From the NCBI GenBank assembly GCA_016931185.1, contig JAFGFI010000206.1, forward strand, positions 20,988 to 84,987: a DNA stretch of 64,000 bases, in the 5' to 3' direction. The stretch comes from Anaerolineae bacterium (GTDB taxonomy: Bacteria; Chloroflexota; Anaerolineae; B4-G1; SLSP01). The notes beneath the pieces were generated by a model. The model searched no databases, was not told where the DNA came from, and saw only the letters and a list, made by a program, of their open reading frames with translations. Position 1 is the stretch's first letter; the number at the start of each line of letters is the position of its first letter. The position numbers and the translations under genes were made by a program. Positions 53,399 through 61,432 of the stretch are shown here, piece by piece.

Positions 53399-53442
53399 AC
53401 TGTTACATGCCTAAGATTATAGAAATATTGCATACAACATCT

Positions 53443-54816
53443 TTAAAACGCTAATAACTCCTTAGCTCTTTTAATCTGCACCTGTACCGCCTTCGTCGCT
53501 GTACCTCCGGGCACATCCCGCTGTTCAATAGCACGGCGGAAGTCCAATACATCGTGGACATCGTCGCCGAAGTGCGGGGAGATGGCGTGATAGTCTGCTA
53601 TGGAAAGATCGCGCAGACCGCAATTCTTTTCCAATGCAACACGTACAACCTGCCCCACGATGTGATGTCCCTGGCGGAACGGCATCCCCTGACGCACGAG
53701 ATAATCCGCCAGTTCCGTTGCCAGCAGGTCATCGCGCAGTGCGGACGCCATTCGCCCGGCGTTGATACGCAGCGTGCTGATCACACCCGCCAGCACCGGC
53801 AACTCAAGTTCCAGCGTGTCCAGTGTGTCAAAGAGTGGTTCTTTATCTTCCTGCAAATCCTTGTCATAAGAACTGGGCAACCCTTTGAGCATCGTCAGCA
53901 ACGCGACGAGATTCCCTACCAGCCGCCCGGTCTTGCCCCGCACTAGCTCTAACGAATCAGGATTCTTCTTCTGTGGCATAATGCTAGAGCCAGTGCTGTA
54001 AGCGTCATCAAGTTCCACAAAGCCGAACTCCGCCGTTGCGTAGATGATGAGATCTTCCGACAGGCGGCTGAGGTGCGTTTGCAATAATGCCGCCCAGAAC
54101 AGTGTCTCTGCCACGAAATCTCGATCTGGCACAGAATCGAGGCTGTTTTCACTCGTCTGCAAAAAACCCAAGTCCGCCGCCAGCGCCGCGCGGTCAATGC
54201 CGAAGGTGTTGCCCGCCAGCGCCGCGCCGCCCAGAGGCATCACAGAGACGCGCCTGGTCAGATCATTCAGCCGATCTACGTCGCGCTGCAACATCCAGAA
54301 GAAGCTCATCAACCAGTGCGAGAAGAGAATTGGTTGTGCAGGCTGCATGTGAGTGTAGCCGGGCATAATGACGTCCAGGTGCACCTCAGCCTTGTCCACG
54401 ATAGCGCGCTGCACACCTTTTAAATGCTCGTGCAGCACGGGAATTTGGGACAGCAAATACAGTCGCATATCCGTCGCCACCTGATCATTACGACTGCGCC
54501 CCGTGTGCAACTTGCCCGCTACCTCGCCAATCAGTTCACTCAAACGTCGCTCGATGGCAGTGTGAATATCCTCATCAGAGGGTAAAAAAGCAAACGTTCC
54601 GGCATCAAATTCTTCAAGCACAGCATTAAGGCCATTGACAATCGCTGTAACTTCATCTACCGTGAGGATATTTACCTTTTCCAGCGCGTGCGCGTAGGCA
54701 ATGCTGCCTTTAATATCCGCTGCATACATTCGCCAATCAAAGCCGATGGAAGCGTTGAACTGCTCCAAAAGTTTGTCAGTCGCTTTCTCAAAACGCCCCC
54801 CCCAAAGTTTTGCCAT
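53443..54816 (-). CDS. argH: Argininosuccinate lyase
   Basis: 457 residues from the ATG at 54814-54816 (GAGGAA upstream; MAKLWGGRFEKATDKLLEQF is the conserved start), although the frame opens 26 codons earlier. Last step of arginine synthesis: argininosuccinate to arginine and fumarate. Signature SSIMPQKKNPD near 275-285; HTGRSRNDQVATDMRLYL near 105 and TYMQPAQP-type GYTHMQPAQPILFSHWL near 155-170 complete the fumarase/ASL superfamily sites. Follows argG. Confidence 0.95.
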   Translation of the reverse strand: MAKLWGGRFEKATDKLLEQFNASIGFDWRMYAADIKGSIAYAHALEKVNILTVDEVTAIVNGLNAVLEEFDAGTFAFLPSDEDIHTAIERRLSELIGEVAGKLHTGRSRNDQVATDMRLYLLSQIPVLHEHLKGVQRAIVDKAEVHLDVIMPGYTHMQPAQPILFSHWLMSFFWMLQRDVDRLNDLTRRVSVMPLGGAALAGNTFGIDRAALAADLGFLQTSENSLDSVPDRDFVAETLFWAALLQTHLSRLSEDLIIYATAEFGFVELDDAYSTGSSIMPQKKNPDSLELVRGKTGRLVGNLVALLTMLKGLPSSYDKDLQEDKEPLFDTLDTLELELPVLAGVISTLRINAGRMASALRDDLLATELADYLVRQGMPFRQGHHIVGQVVRVALEKNCGLRDLSIADYHAISPHFGDDVHDVLDFRRAIEQRDVPGGTATKAVQVQIKRAKELLAF

Positions 54817-54909
54817 ACTATTCCTCCACAAACTCAATTTCCAACTGACAGATTTAGCGGATGAAAGGGATAGACATCCGTTCCAATCCGCCAAATCCGT
54901 TGAGAAAAG

Positions 54910-56172
54910 TCAGTCCCGCTTAAAGGTTGTGTAATCTGGTTGTTCTAGTCCTGATTTACCCAACCCTTCAATATCCAGTAACGCCTTCACCTTAAGGGGC
55001 AGTCCAAACAGATGGATAAAGCCTTCTGCGTCACTCTGATTATAGACATCATCCTCGCCGAAGGTAGCGTAATCCTCGCGGTAAAGGGAGTAGGGTGACT
55101 TGCGCCCTACAACAGAACACATTCCCTTATACAACTTGAGGCGCACTGTGCCGGTGACGTTCTGCATCAAACTGTCCACGAAGGCATCCAATGCTGTGCG
55201 TAACGGGGTGAACCACTTACCATTGTAGACCATCTCCGCGTACTGTTCAGCGACAACGTCTTTGTAGTGCATCGTCATCCCATCCAGGCACAACGTCTCC
55301 AATGCGCGCAGTGCGGTATAGAGAATCTCACCGCCGGGCGTCTCGTACACACCGCGTGATTTGATGCCCACCAGTCGATTCTCGACGATATCCACACGAC
55401 CCACACCGTTTTCACCGCCGATCTGGTTCAGCAGTGTCACCAATTCCACTGGCCCATGTGATACGCCATCCACGCGCACTGGAACGCCAGATTTGAAGTC
55501 GATTTCCAAATAACGGGGCTTATCGGGGGACTTCTCCGGTGCTACTGTGAGCAAGAACATCTCTTCCTCCGGTTCCATCCACGGATTTTCCAGAATGTGA
55601 CCCTCGTGACTGAGGTGCCAGATATTGCGGTCGCGGCTGTACTTGGATTTGCCCGTCGCCGTCACTGGGACACCATGCGCGGTGGCGTATTCCAACGCAT
55701 CCTCCCGCGAGCGGATATCCCATTCGCGCCACGGGGCAATCACTTTGAGACGTGGGTTGAGCGCCATCACCCCCAACTCGAAGCGGACCTGGTCGTTACC
55801 CTTACCCGTTGCACCATGCGCGATGGCATCTGCACCCTCCAACTCTGCGATCTCCACCATCCGCTTGGAAATGAGGGGACGCGCGAACGACGTACCCAGC
55901 AGATACTGTCGCTCGTAAATTGCCCCGGCCTTCATTGTAGGAAAGACAAAATCTGTCAGAAATTCCTGGCGTAAATCCTCCACGTAGGACTTTATCGCGC
56001 CGCTGACCTTTGCTTTTTCCGGCAATCCGGCCAATTCCTCCTCCTGCCCTAAATCCGCCGTGAATGTAATCACCTCGCACTTATAGTTATCGATTAACCA
56101 CGGCACAATACACGACGTATCCAACCCCCCAGAATACGCCAACACCACTTTGGAAACTTTTCTCTTTGTCAT
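54910..56172 (-). CDS. argG: Argininosuccinate synthase
   Basis: 420 residues from the ATG at 56170-56172 (GGAGGAGAG site); a longer frame to 56199 covers that site. ATP PP-loop [12 protein letters not shown] at 8-19; [19 protein letters not shown] near 110, [17 protein letters not shown], and [19 protein letters not shown] (family signature near 250). Condenses citrulline and aspartate. Upstream of argH; same transcript likely. Confidence 0.95.
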   Translation of the reverse strand: MTKRKVSKVVLAYSGGLDTSCIVPWLIDNYKCEVITFTADLGQEEELAGLPEKAKVSGAIKSYVEDLRQEFLTDFVFPTMKAGAIYERQYLLGTSFARPLISKRMVEIAELEGADAIAHGATGKGNDQVRFELGVMALNPRLKVIAPWREWDIRSREDALEYATAHGVPVTATGKSKYSRDRNIWHLSHEGHILENPWMEPEEEMFLLTVAPEKSPDKPRYLEIDFKSGVPVRVDGVSHGPVELVTLLNQIGGENGVGRVDIVENRLVGIKSRGVYETPGGEILYTALRALETLCLDGMTMHYKDVVAEQYAEMVYNGKWFTPLRTALDAFVDSLMQNVTGTVRLKLYKGMCSVVGRKSPYSLYREDYATFGEDDVYNQSDAEGFIHLFGLPLKVKALLDIEGLGKSGLEQPDYTTFKRD

Positions 56173-56259
56173 TTTCTCTCCTCCATAAAATAATAACAAC
56201 GAATTAAAGAAAGGAACAAATGAGTCTTATATAACGTTCCTTTGACTTTAGCGTTACGC

Positions 56260-57591
56260 CTACGAAATCGGCCATACAACCGACGGTTGCTTCGGAAACA
56301 GCGACTTGAGCAGGAGTTCAAATTCATGCTGCGAACCACAATCAGGATAGGCGGCTTTTAGTTCCTCGAGTGACCGGTAACCAAACAGAAGTTGCAAGAA
56401 CGTCAAATCCGGGAATTTTGCCGACTTCCACTCATAGCCGGGAAATTCCCACAATACAATCTCAGTAATAGTACCCTTGTCGAACTTCATCTTCACGCCA
56501 TCCCGGTAAAAATTGAGTTTGAGTTCCCCCGTATAGCCCACCATCACCGACTGAGCTAAGCGTTTTTCTAATACCGGCGTGATCGTGCGCAAAAAGTCCG
56601 CAACATCAGGCACACGAATATACCAGGCATAAGGTGGATTTATTTTAGGCAACCAGTTTTCGACAATTTGATAGACAGGATGTGTGCACCCCAAACCAAA
56701 AGTGATGGATTCAAAATCCTTCTTTTCATCAACTTCTAGATAGGGTTTGTACTCTTGCCCTGTTGTCTGTAAGTACCGCATCACGCTGGGTGTCACCGCC
56801 CACCAAGAGACCCCCGGCTTGAGTTCATACACCTCCATATAGAGCGCGTCATACCAGAGGCAATAAGGGTGATGCAAATAACCCACGCGCTCGCCTGTCA
56901 TCGATTCGATTGTGCACAACCTACGCGCCAGGGCGTTATCCTGAGAGCGTCCATCGAACTCATACCGCCACTGCGCGCTATCACGTACACAACTGACTAA
57001 ATACCGTTGTTGCGCATAGGCAGCGACCTCAGCAACAAAATCCAAGTCCGTCGCTTCAGCCGGGCGCACGCGATAAGGTTCCGTCTCATCTTTCTCCAAC
57101 TGTGGCACACTAGAAAGCGGCCCCTTACGCGCCCCATGCATATCCATCGCCATTTCATAACCAAACTGCCGGTAGTAATAGGGAATCCCGGTGATACCCT
57201 GCATCTTATGCCCACGCTCCTCGCTCCACTGGTGCAATACCTCAAATTGCGCACGAATTAACCCCCGGTTACGATAGTCTGCGTGGGTGCCCACCAACTC
57301 TGGACGGCCCACACCAAATGTAATTCCGCTGTAGGACCACGTCTGAGAAATCAGACATGTGCTAGAAACTATTGTGCCGGTAGCAGTATTCTCCACCACT
57401 AAGAAGTCTCCTACCGTAAACGTCGGGTGTGGTTTTGTCATCAAGTCCCGTACCCAGACACCCGCCCGCGTATCGGGTTTATCCCATCCTGCGTCACTAT
57501 GGACGCGACTATTGAAATCTACCAGGGCATCAGTATCATCCAATGTCGCCTGACGTAAAATCAAACCATCTCCAAAATCACGAATCACCAT
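56260..57591 (-). CDS. GNAT-family acetyltransferase (double domain, Eis/SCP2-like C-terminus)
   Basis: 443 residues. First GNAT domain with GRPELVGTHADYRNRGLIRA (acetyl-CoA loop) and GHKMQGITGIPYYYRQFGYE near 135-150. A second, degenerate GNAT-like middle (VRPAEATDLDFVAEVAAYAQ) and a C-terminal SCP2-like region (LKLNFYRDGVKMKFDKGTIT; FPDLTFLQLLFGYRSLEEL) resemble the Eis-type layout. Lies between argG and a LysK-like gene, so a role in acylating an arginine or lysine intermediate is possible but not shown. Confidence 0.75.
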   Translation of the reverse strand: MVIRDFGDGLILRQATLDDTDALVDFNSRVHSDAGWDKPDTRAGVWVRDLMTKPHPTFTVGDFLVVENTATGTIVSSTCLISQTWSYSGITFGVGRPELVGTHADYRNRGLIRAQFEVLHQWSEERGHKMQGITGIPYYYRQFGYEMAMDMHGARKGPLSSVPQLEKDETEPYRVRPAEATDLDFVAEVAAYAQQRYLVSCVRDSAQWRYEFDGRSQDNALARRLCTIESMTGERVGYLHHPYCLWYDALYMEVYELKPGVSWWAVTPSVMRYLQTTGQEYKPYLEVDEKKDFESITFGLGCTHPVYQIVENWLPKINPPYAWYIRVPDVADFLRTITPVLEKRLAQSVMVGYTGELKLNFYRDGVKMKFDKGTITEIVLWEFPGYEWKSAKFPDLTFLQLLFGYRSLEELKAAYPDCGSQHEFELLLKSLFPKQPSVVWPIS

Positions 57592-57654
57592 AATATTTCC
57601 TCATAAAATTAAAATTAGCGAATTAAGAGTCACGCAATATTTCAACATCCAACC

Positions 57655-58734
57655 TCAACTTCCTGCTAATGTCTCCAATGTTCGTGACAGCACGGCAATC
57701 CCCCTACGAAACTCATCAATCTCAATATGTTCATGTGGGGTATGATCTAAAGAAGAATCCCCTGGCCCATAGGCCACCATCGGACATTCCCATACGGGAC
57801 CCACCGTGTTCATATCCGAAGTGCCGGTCTTGAGTTTAAAGCTCGGCTTCCCTCCTTCGGCGCGGATAGCGCGTAGCAGCGCGCGCACTGGCGGGATGTT
57901 TTTGTCTGACTGGTACGCCGGATCACTTCCCCGGAACGTAAGCTTAGCCTCGCTGCCCCATACATCCATCTTCTCCTGCAATTCATCGGGATCGAAGTCC
58001 GGTGGCAGGCGGACGACAATTTTCATTTCAACATGGTCATTCAACCCATCGCTGTAAGTATGCAGATCACGCAGCGCGGGATCGAGGGTATGAAACCGCC
58101 CCCGTCTCCCCTGCATAAATGCGGCCTGATTATATGCGCCGGCATAGCGTCGCACACTATTCCAGAACCTGACGGCATGTTCAGCCGGCCCGGCAAACTC
58201 GCCCGCGCTGTGCCCACCGGGTTGTGTCAAGCTATACTCCATCACCAGCATCCCTTTATAACCAAGGGTAATACTGTTCCACGAACTCGGCTCCCCGATA
58301 ATCGTGTATGTTGGCGCGGGCATTGTCTGCGCCAGATATTGCGATCCCCACCCGTGTGATTCTTCCTCTACTGCACCGATAACGGTAATACGGGCATCCA
58401 TCAATACTGCTGCACTTTGTGTCGCGACCTTTGCCGCCGCCAACACAAACGCCGCCAGTGGCCCCTTTGCATCCACCGCGCCACGGCCATAGAGCGTGTC
58501 CCCTTCCCAGCGCACAGGGATAAAACCGGGCACAGTATCCATATGCCCCAACAACACAATTTCCCTCTCCGCATTTGGATTCCCCACCCCACCGATAACA
58601 TTCCCCGCATCATCACGGTGCGCCACAAACCCCATCTTGCGCATCTGCGTGATGAGGTAATCGGCGAAAATATCTTCTCCGCCGGAAGGGCTAGGGATGG
58701 ATAGAAGTTTTTCTAAAAATTCTAGTTCGTTCAT
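57655..58734 (-). CDS. lysK: M20-family hydrolase, LysK-like ([LysW]-lysine/ornithine hydrolase)
   Basis: 359 residues. M20 metallopeptidase sites: GHMDTVPG, GRGAVDAKGPLAAF, general base Glu in GAVEEESHGWGS, metal Glu in IIGEPSSWN, and final His in SSLDHTPHEHIEI. KLKTGTSDMNTVGPVW then CPMVAYGPGDSS is characteristic of LysK/ArgE-type enzymes that release lysine or ornithine from the LysW carrier. The LysW protein itself is not in the window. Near argG/argH and carB, so ornithine release for arginine synthesis fits best. Confidence 0.82.
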   Translation of the reverse strand: MNELEFLEKLLSIPSPSGGEDIFADYLITQMRKMGFVAHRDDAGNVIGGVGNPNAEREIVLLGHMDTVPGFIPVRWEGDTLYGRGAVDAKGPLAAFVLAAAKVATQSAAVLMDARITVIGAVEEESHGWGSQYLAQTMPAPTYTIIGEPSSWNSITLGYKGMLVMEYSLTQPGGHSAGEFAGPAEHAVRFWNSVRRYAGAYNQAAFMQGRRGRFHTLDPALRDLHTYSDGLNDHVEMKIVVRLPPDFDPDELQEKMDVWGSEAKLTFRGSDPAYQSDKNIPPVRALLRAIRAEGGKPSFKLKTGTSDMNTVGPVWECPMVAYGPGDSSLDHTPHEHIEIDEFRRGIAVLSRTLETLAGS

Positions 58735-58799
58735 AATTAATCTCTATTTCAGTATAGAAAAGCTTATTGCTATAGAATCAATCCGACCATTTGCACACA

Positions 58800-59468
58800 T
58801 CATATTGCAATTTTTTTAAACCGCACTGTATACGTCCACAGATCCCCCAACGCAGCATCTACCACAAATCCTGCGTCCATCCCCTGCTTGGCTGTCGTGC
58901 TCATCAACGGGTAATCGGGATCGAATAACCATTCTGTGATGGCAAGCAGGCCCCCCGGCTTGAGCACGCGCTTGACCTCAGCCAACGCGCGGTCACGGTC
59001 GGGGATCTCCTGGAAAACTGTGATCATATATACCAAATCGAAAGTCTCATCCTCGAAAGGTAAATCGTAAGCACTGGCCTCATACAACGTGATATTGTGG
59101 ATATCCTGGTATGTGGGCTGCGCCAACTTCGCCGCCAACTGATGTAGCATCGCGGGCTGGATATCCAACGCAGCGACTTCTCCTTCCGGGCCAACAGCGC
59201 GCGCGACGGCTATGGTGTATCCTCCACTGCCGCAGCCGATTTCGAGTACTTTCATTCCGGCATGGATACCACTGCGCGCAATCATTATATCGGGGGGCTG
59301 CATTGCCCTCCGCAAATCACTATCAAGAAAGTGGCCGATAAATGCAGGCGCAGGGAAATGCCATACCTTGCGCACCAGACGAATGAGTATTTGATAGAGG
59401 ATGGAAATTCCCAAGATAGCTAATAAGGTTCTCAAGAAAATCTTAAATTGTCTCATTATCTCCTCCAA
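58800..59468 (-). CDS. Membrane-anchored class I methyltransferase
   Basis: 222 residues. N-terminal hydrophobic helix (RTLLAILGISILYQILIRLV), then SAM motif I KVLEIGCGSGGYTIAVARAV near 70-85, VAALDIQPAMLHQLAAKL, DLVYMITVFQEIPDRDRALA and VKRVLKPGGLLAITEWLFDP. UbiE/Coq5-like layout. Substrate could be a quinone or lipid. In the arginine cluster by position only. Confidence 0.82.
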   Translation of the reverse strand: MEEIMRQFKIFLRTLLAILGISILYQILIRLVRKVWHFPAPAFIGHFLDSDLRRAMQPPDIMIARSGIHAGMKVLEIGCGSGGYTIAVARAVGPEGEVAALDIQPAMLHQLAAKLAQPTYQDIHNITLYEASAYDLPFEDETFDLVYMITVFQEIPDRDRALAEVKRVLKPGGLLAITEWLFDPDYPLMSTTAKQGMDAGFVVDAALGDLWTYTVRFKKIAI

Positions 59469-59569
59469 ATGCTATTAACACCACAGAGAGTATTCTTTTT
59501 TTGCATGATATAGTTATCACCTCATAAAACACCACGATTGGTCTTTGAAGGATTTACACATACTCAAAA

Positions 59570-60094
59570 TTAAATCACAATTTGCTCAGGCTGCAGAACT
59601 TGTGGGAGTCCAGTCTCACAATAAGGAGCAGGAATATCTCGTTGCATCGTTGCTAAACGATTTTGGATTACATCACGCTGAATGTAGCAATTATTTTGTA
59701 GAGGGCGATCATACGTAGCCACAAAGTGCATCCCTAGAATTGCACCACTTTCATCTGTCCCAAACGTGGCCAAAGCTAAAACCGCAGCGTCCTCCCGCGA
59801 AAAGTTACACTCTCGTAATCGTCGTGCCCAACGCTTGTAATAGCGTGTTGGAAAAGCAATTTCGACACGTGCCTGGAAATACTGTACGATTGCTGTATAT
59901 CTTGGCAGTATGAGCAGTCGCCGTAAAACTTGTGCTGATGGTAGAACAATAAACAAATCCAAGGAACCTACTGGTGCGCGAGCAAACAAATCAAGGGAAA
60001 ATAGTTCTTCCTCGGTTATATCTTCACCTTTAGCTGATTTAAGCAATCCCGTCAGAATATAACGCGCTACAACTTTATCAAGCAAGCAGCGCAT
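59570..60094 (-). CDS. Small protein, possible PIN-like toxin of a TA-like pair
   Basis: 174 residues from the ATG at 60092-60094 overlapping the preceding gene's end; an ATG at 60109 is also in frame. MRCLLDKVVARYILTGLLKS at the N-terminus, two beta-helix segments (DLFIVLPSAQVLRRLLILPR) and ILGMHFVATYDRPLQNN near 130, loosely like the strand endings of PIN-domain proteins, but the acidic residues are not convincingly conserved. Co-translated with the small gene upstream. Called a toxin only on arrangement. Confidence 0.4.
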   Translation of the reverse strand: MRCLLDKVVARYILTGLLKSAKGEDITEEELFSLDLFARAPVGSLDLFIVLPSAQVLRRLLILPRYTAIVQYFQARVEIAFPTRYYKRWARRLRECNFSREDAAVLALATFGTDESGAILGMHFVATYDRPLQNNCYIQRDVIQNRLATMQRDIPAPYCETGLPQVLQPEQIVI

Positions 60095-60446
60095 CAGGCT
60101 TAACCTCACGTTCTTCGATATCCATTAAATCTGTATCAGCCCAGGATTCCCAAAAGGCACCTTTTTCTTTCTCTGGTAGATTAAGATATTCTCCCAAGGT
60201 CATATCTCCTAAAAATGGTTCTTCAGGTGAAAGGAATTTGCCTCCTAAATTTACCGAGAGTTCCTTTTGTAACTGCGCGACAGTTTCTCGCGCCTGTTCT
60301 TCACTCCGCTTCACCGACTGTAATGCGACTTGTCGTAAATCTGGTGCTAACTCAAGCAAGCGCTGCAATTCTTGAACGCTCATACGTCGAATCACAGCCC
60401 CAATTTGTTCCAGACTTACGGGCAAGGGAAAAACCATATCTGACAT
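60078..60446 (-). CDS. Small protein, possible antitoxin of a TA-like pair
   Basis: 122 residues with a strong RBS (AAGGAGG). Amphipathic helical: MSVQELQRLLELAPDLRQVA, then SVKRSEEQARETVAQLQKEL (coiled coil likely) and a Trp-containing acidic end. Its 3' end overlaps the next gene by 17 bases. Resembles helical antitoxin or adaptor proteins but no family was recognised. Confidence 0.45.
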   Translation of the reverse strand: MSDMVFPLPVSLEQIGAVIRRMSVQELQRLLELAPDLRQVALQSVKRSEEQARETVAQLQKELSVNLGGKFLSPEEPFLGDMTLGEYLNLPEKEKGAFWESWADTDLMDIEEREVKPDALLA

Positions 60447-60497
60447 AACAACACCTCCTTAAATTACATCCCCCAAACAATAATAACCTGCTAATGG

Positions 60498-60567
60498 ACC
60501 TTCCGGGAAGTTCTTGCTGTCTTGGTATACGCCAGCAATAGGTTGAATACATAACTTCCCGGAAGGT
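60498..60567. repeat. Inverted repeat with CCTTCCGGGAAG core
   Basis: Perfect 15-bp arms ACCTTCCGGGAAGTT (60498-60512) and AACTTCCCGGAAGGT (60553-60567), with an inner TTGCTG/CAGCAA pairing. Shares its core with the inner arms of the element at 13004-13189. Lies between two TA-like pairs. Confidence 0.65.
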
Positions 60568-60625
60568 GAGCATCTGAGTAACAATCCGGATTCCCTGTAA
60601 TTAGACTTATTGAATGCTGAGTCAA

Positions 60626-60973
60626 TTACGTTGTCTCATCCGCCCCTAACATCCCCGCTTCCATAATCCGCTCTCGCAAGAGCTGAACCACTTCTGTGTT
60701 CAGTGTCCGTTCAGAGTATGCCATTTCCCGTTCATCTAAAACTGCGCGCACTTCTTCAAAGGAAGCTTGTCCCAGATTTTGGAGTAACGCGGTGTAAGCA
60801 GATGTCTGTTGTTGCACCGCCGTTTCGGGCAAAGGACGCACGGTGTAGGCCAAGGTAACTTGCCTCGTGAGCGCGTAGACGATGAGCTGATTCAGCGAGA
60901 TACCCTCTTCTTGTGCTAATGAGATCAGTTGTTGATGCAGTGTGTCTGGTAATCGCAAAGTTAAACGTCCCAT
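60626..60973 (-). CDS. RHH/HicB-like antitoxin
   Basis: 115 residues. MGRLTLRLPDTLHQQLISLA, then EEGISLNQLIVYALTRQ is the strand-helix-helix of HicB-type RHH antitoxins. The C-terminal half is a toxin-binding, Glu-rich extension. It starts three bases after the PIN toxin stop, so toxin precedes antitoxin on the transcript. Expected to bind its own promoter and neutralise the PIN protein. Confidence 0.82.
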   Translation of the reverse strand: MGRLTLRLPDTLHQQLISLAQEEGISLNQLIVYALTRQVTLAYTVRPLPETAVQQQTSAYTALLQNLGQASFEEVRAVLDEREMAYSERTLNTEVVQLLRERIMEAGMLGADETT

Positions 60974-60976
60974 TTC

Positions 60977-61405
60977 TTATTCTCCTTTCTTGGTTAACCC
61001 AAATATAGCTTCAAGGGGGCGCGTCACGACGAGACCCAACGCTGCCTCAGCTTGCCGGAAATCGCGCACATTGTAAGTTATCACCACTGCCCCCGCATTC
61101 ATCGCGCAATCTATGACGTGATCATCTCCCGGGTCTGGCGATGCCGGACGCCAAGAGAAATATATGGGTACAAACTTGGCTCGTGCTAACAAGGCTCCTA
61201 ACACAGGTTTTAATCGTTGCCAACGCGCAGCAGATAGTTTCCGCGATAGAACATCGGCATATTCATAAGCCAGGGTACTGGAAACGTAAATATCCAATAT
61301 TTCCGCTGCCCAGGCGTCTATGAGTAGACCAGCCGCGCCTCCCTTTTTTGTAAGTCCTTCAAATACGACATGGGTATCAATAACAACTTTTGTATAAACG
61401 TTCAT
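60977..61405 (-). CDS. PIN-domain toxin (putative ribonuclease)
   Basis: 142 residues. PIN fold acidic residues: Asp10 (VVIDTHVVFEGL), Glu in LAYEYADVLSRKL, and SPDPGDDHVIDCAMNAGAVV ending in ITYNVRDF. This is the COG1569-like group of toxin components. It would cleave RNA with Mg2+. First gene of the pair, placed 28 bases after carB's stop. Confidence 0.85.
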   Translation of the reverse strand: MNVYTKVVIDTHVVFEGLTKKGGAAGLLIDAWAAEILDIYVSSTLAYEYADVLSRKLSAARWQRLKPVLGALLARAKFVPIYFSWRPASPDPGDDHVIDCAMNAGAVVITYNVRDFRQAEAALGLVVTRPLEAIFGLTKKGE

Positions 61406-61432
61406 AGCACTATTATAGCACCGTATATGGTG

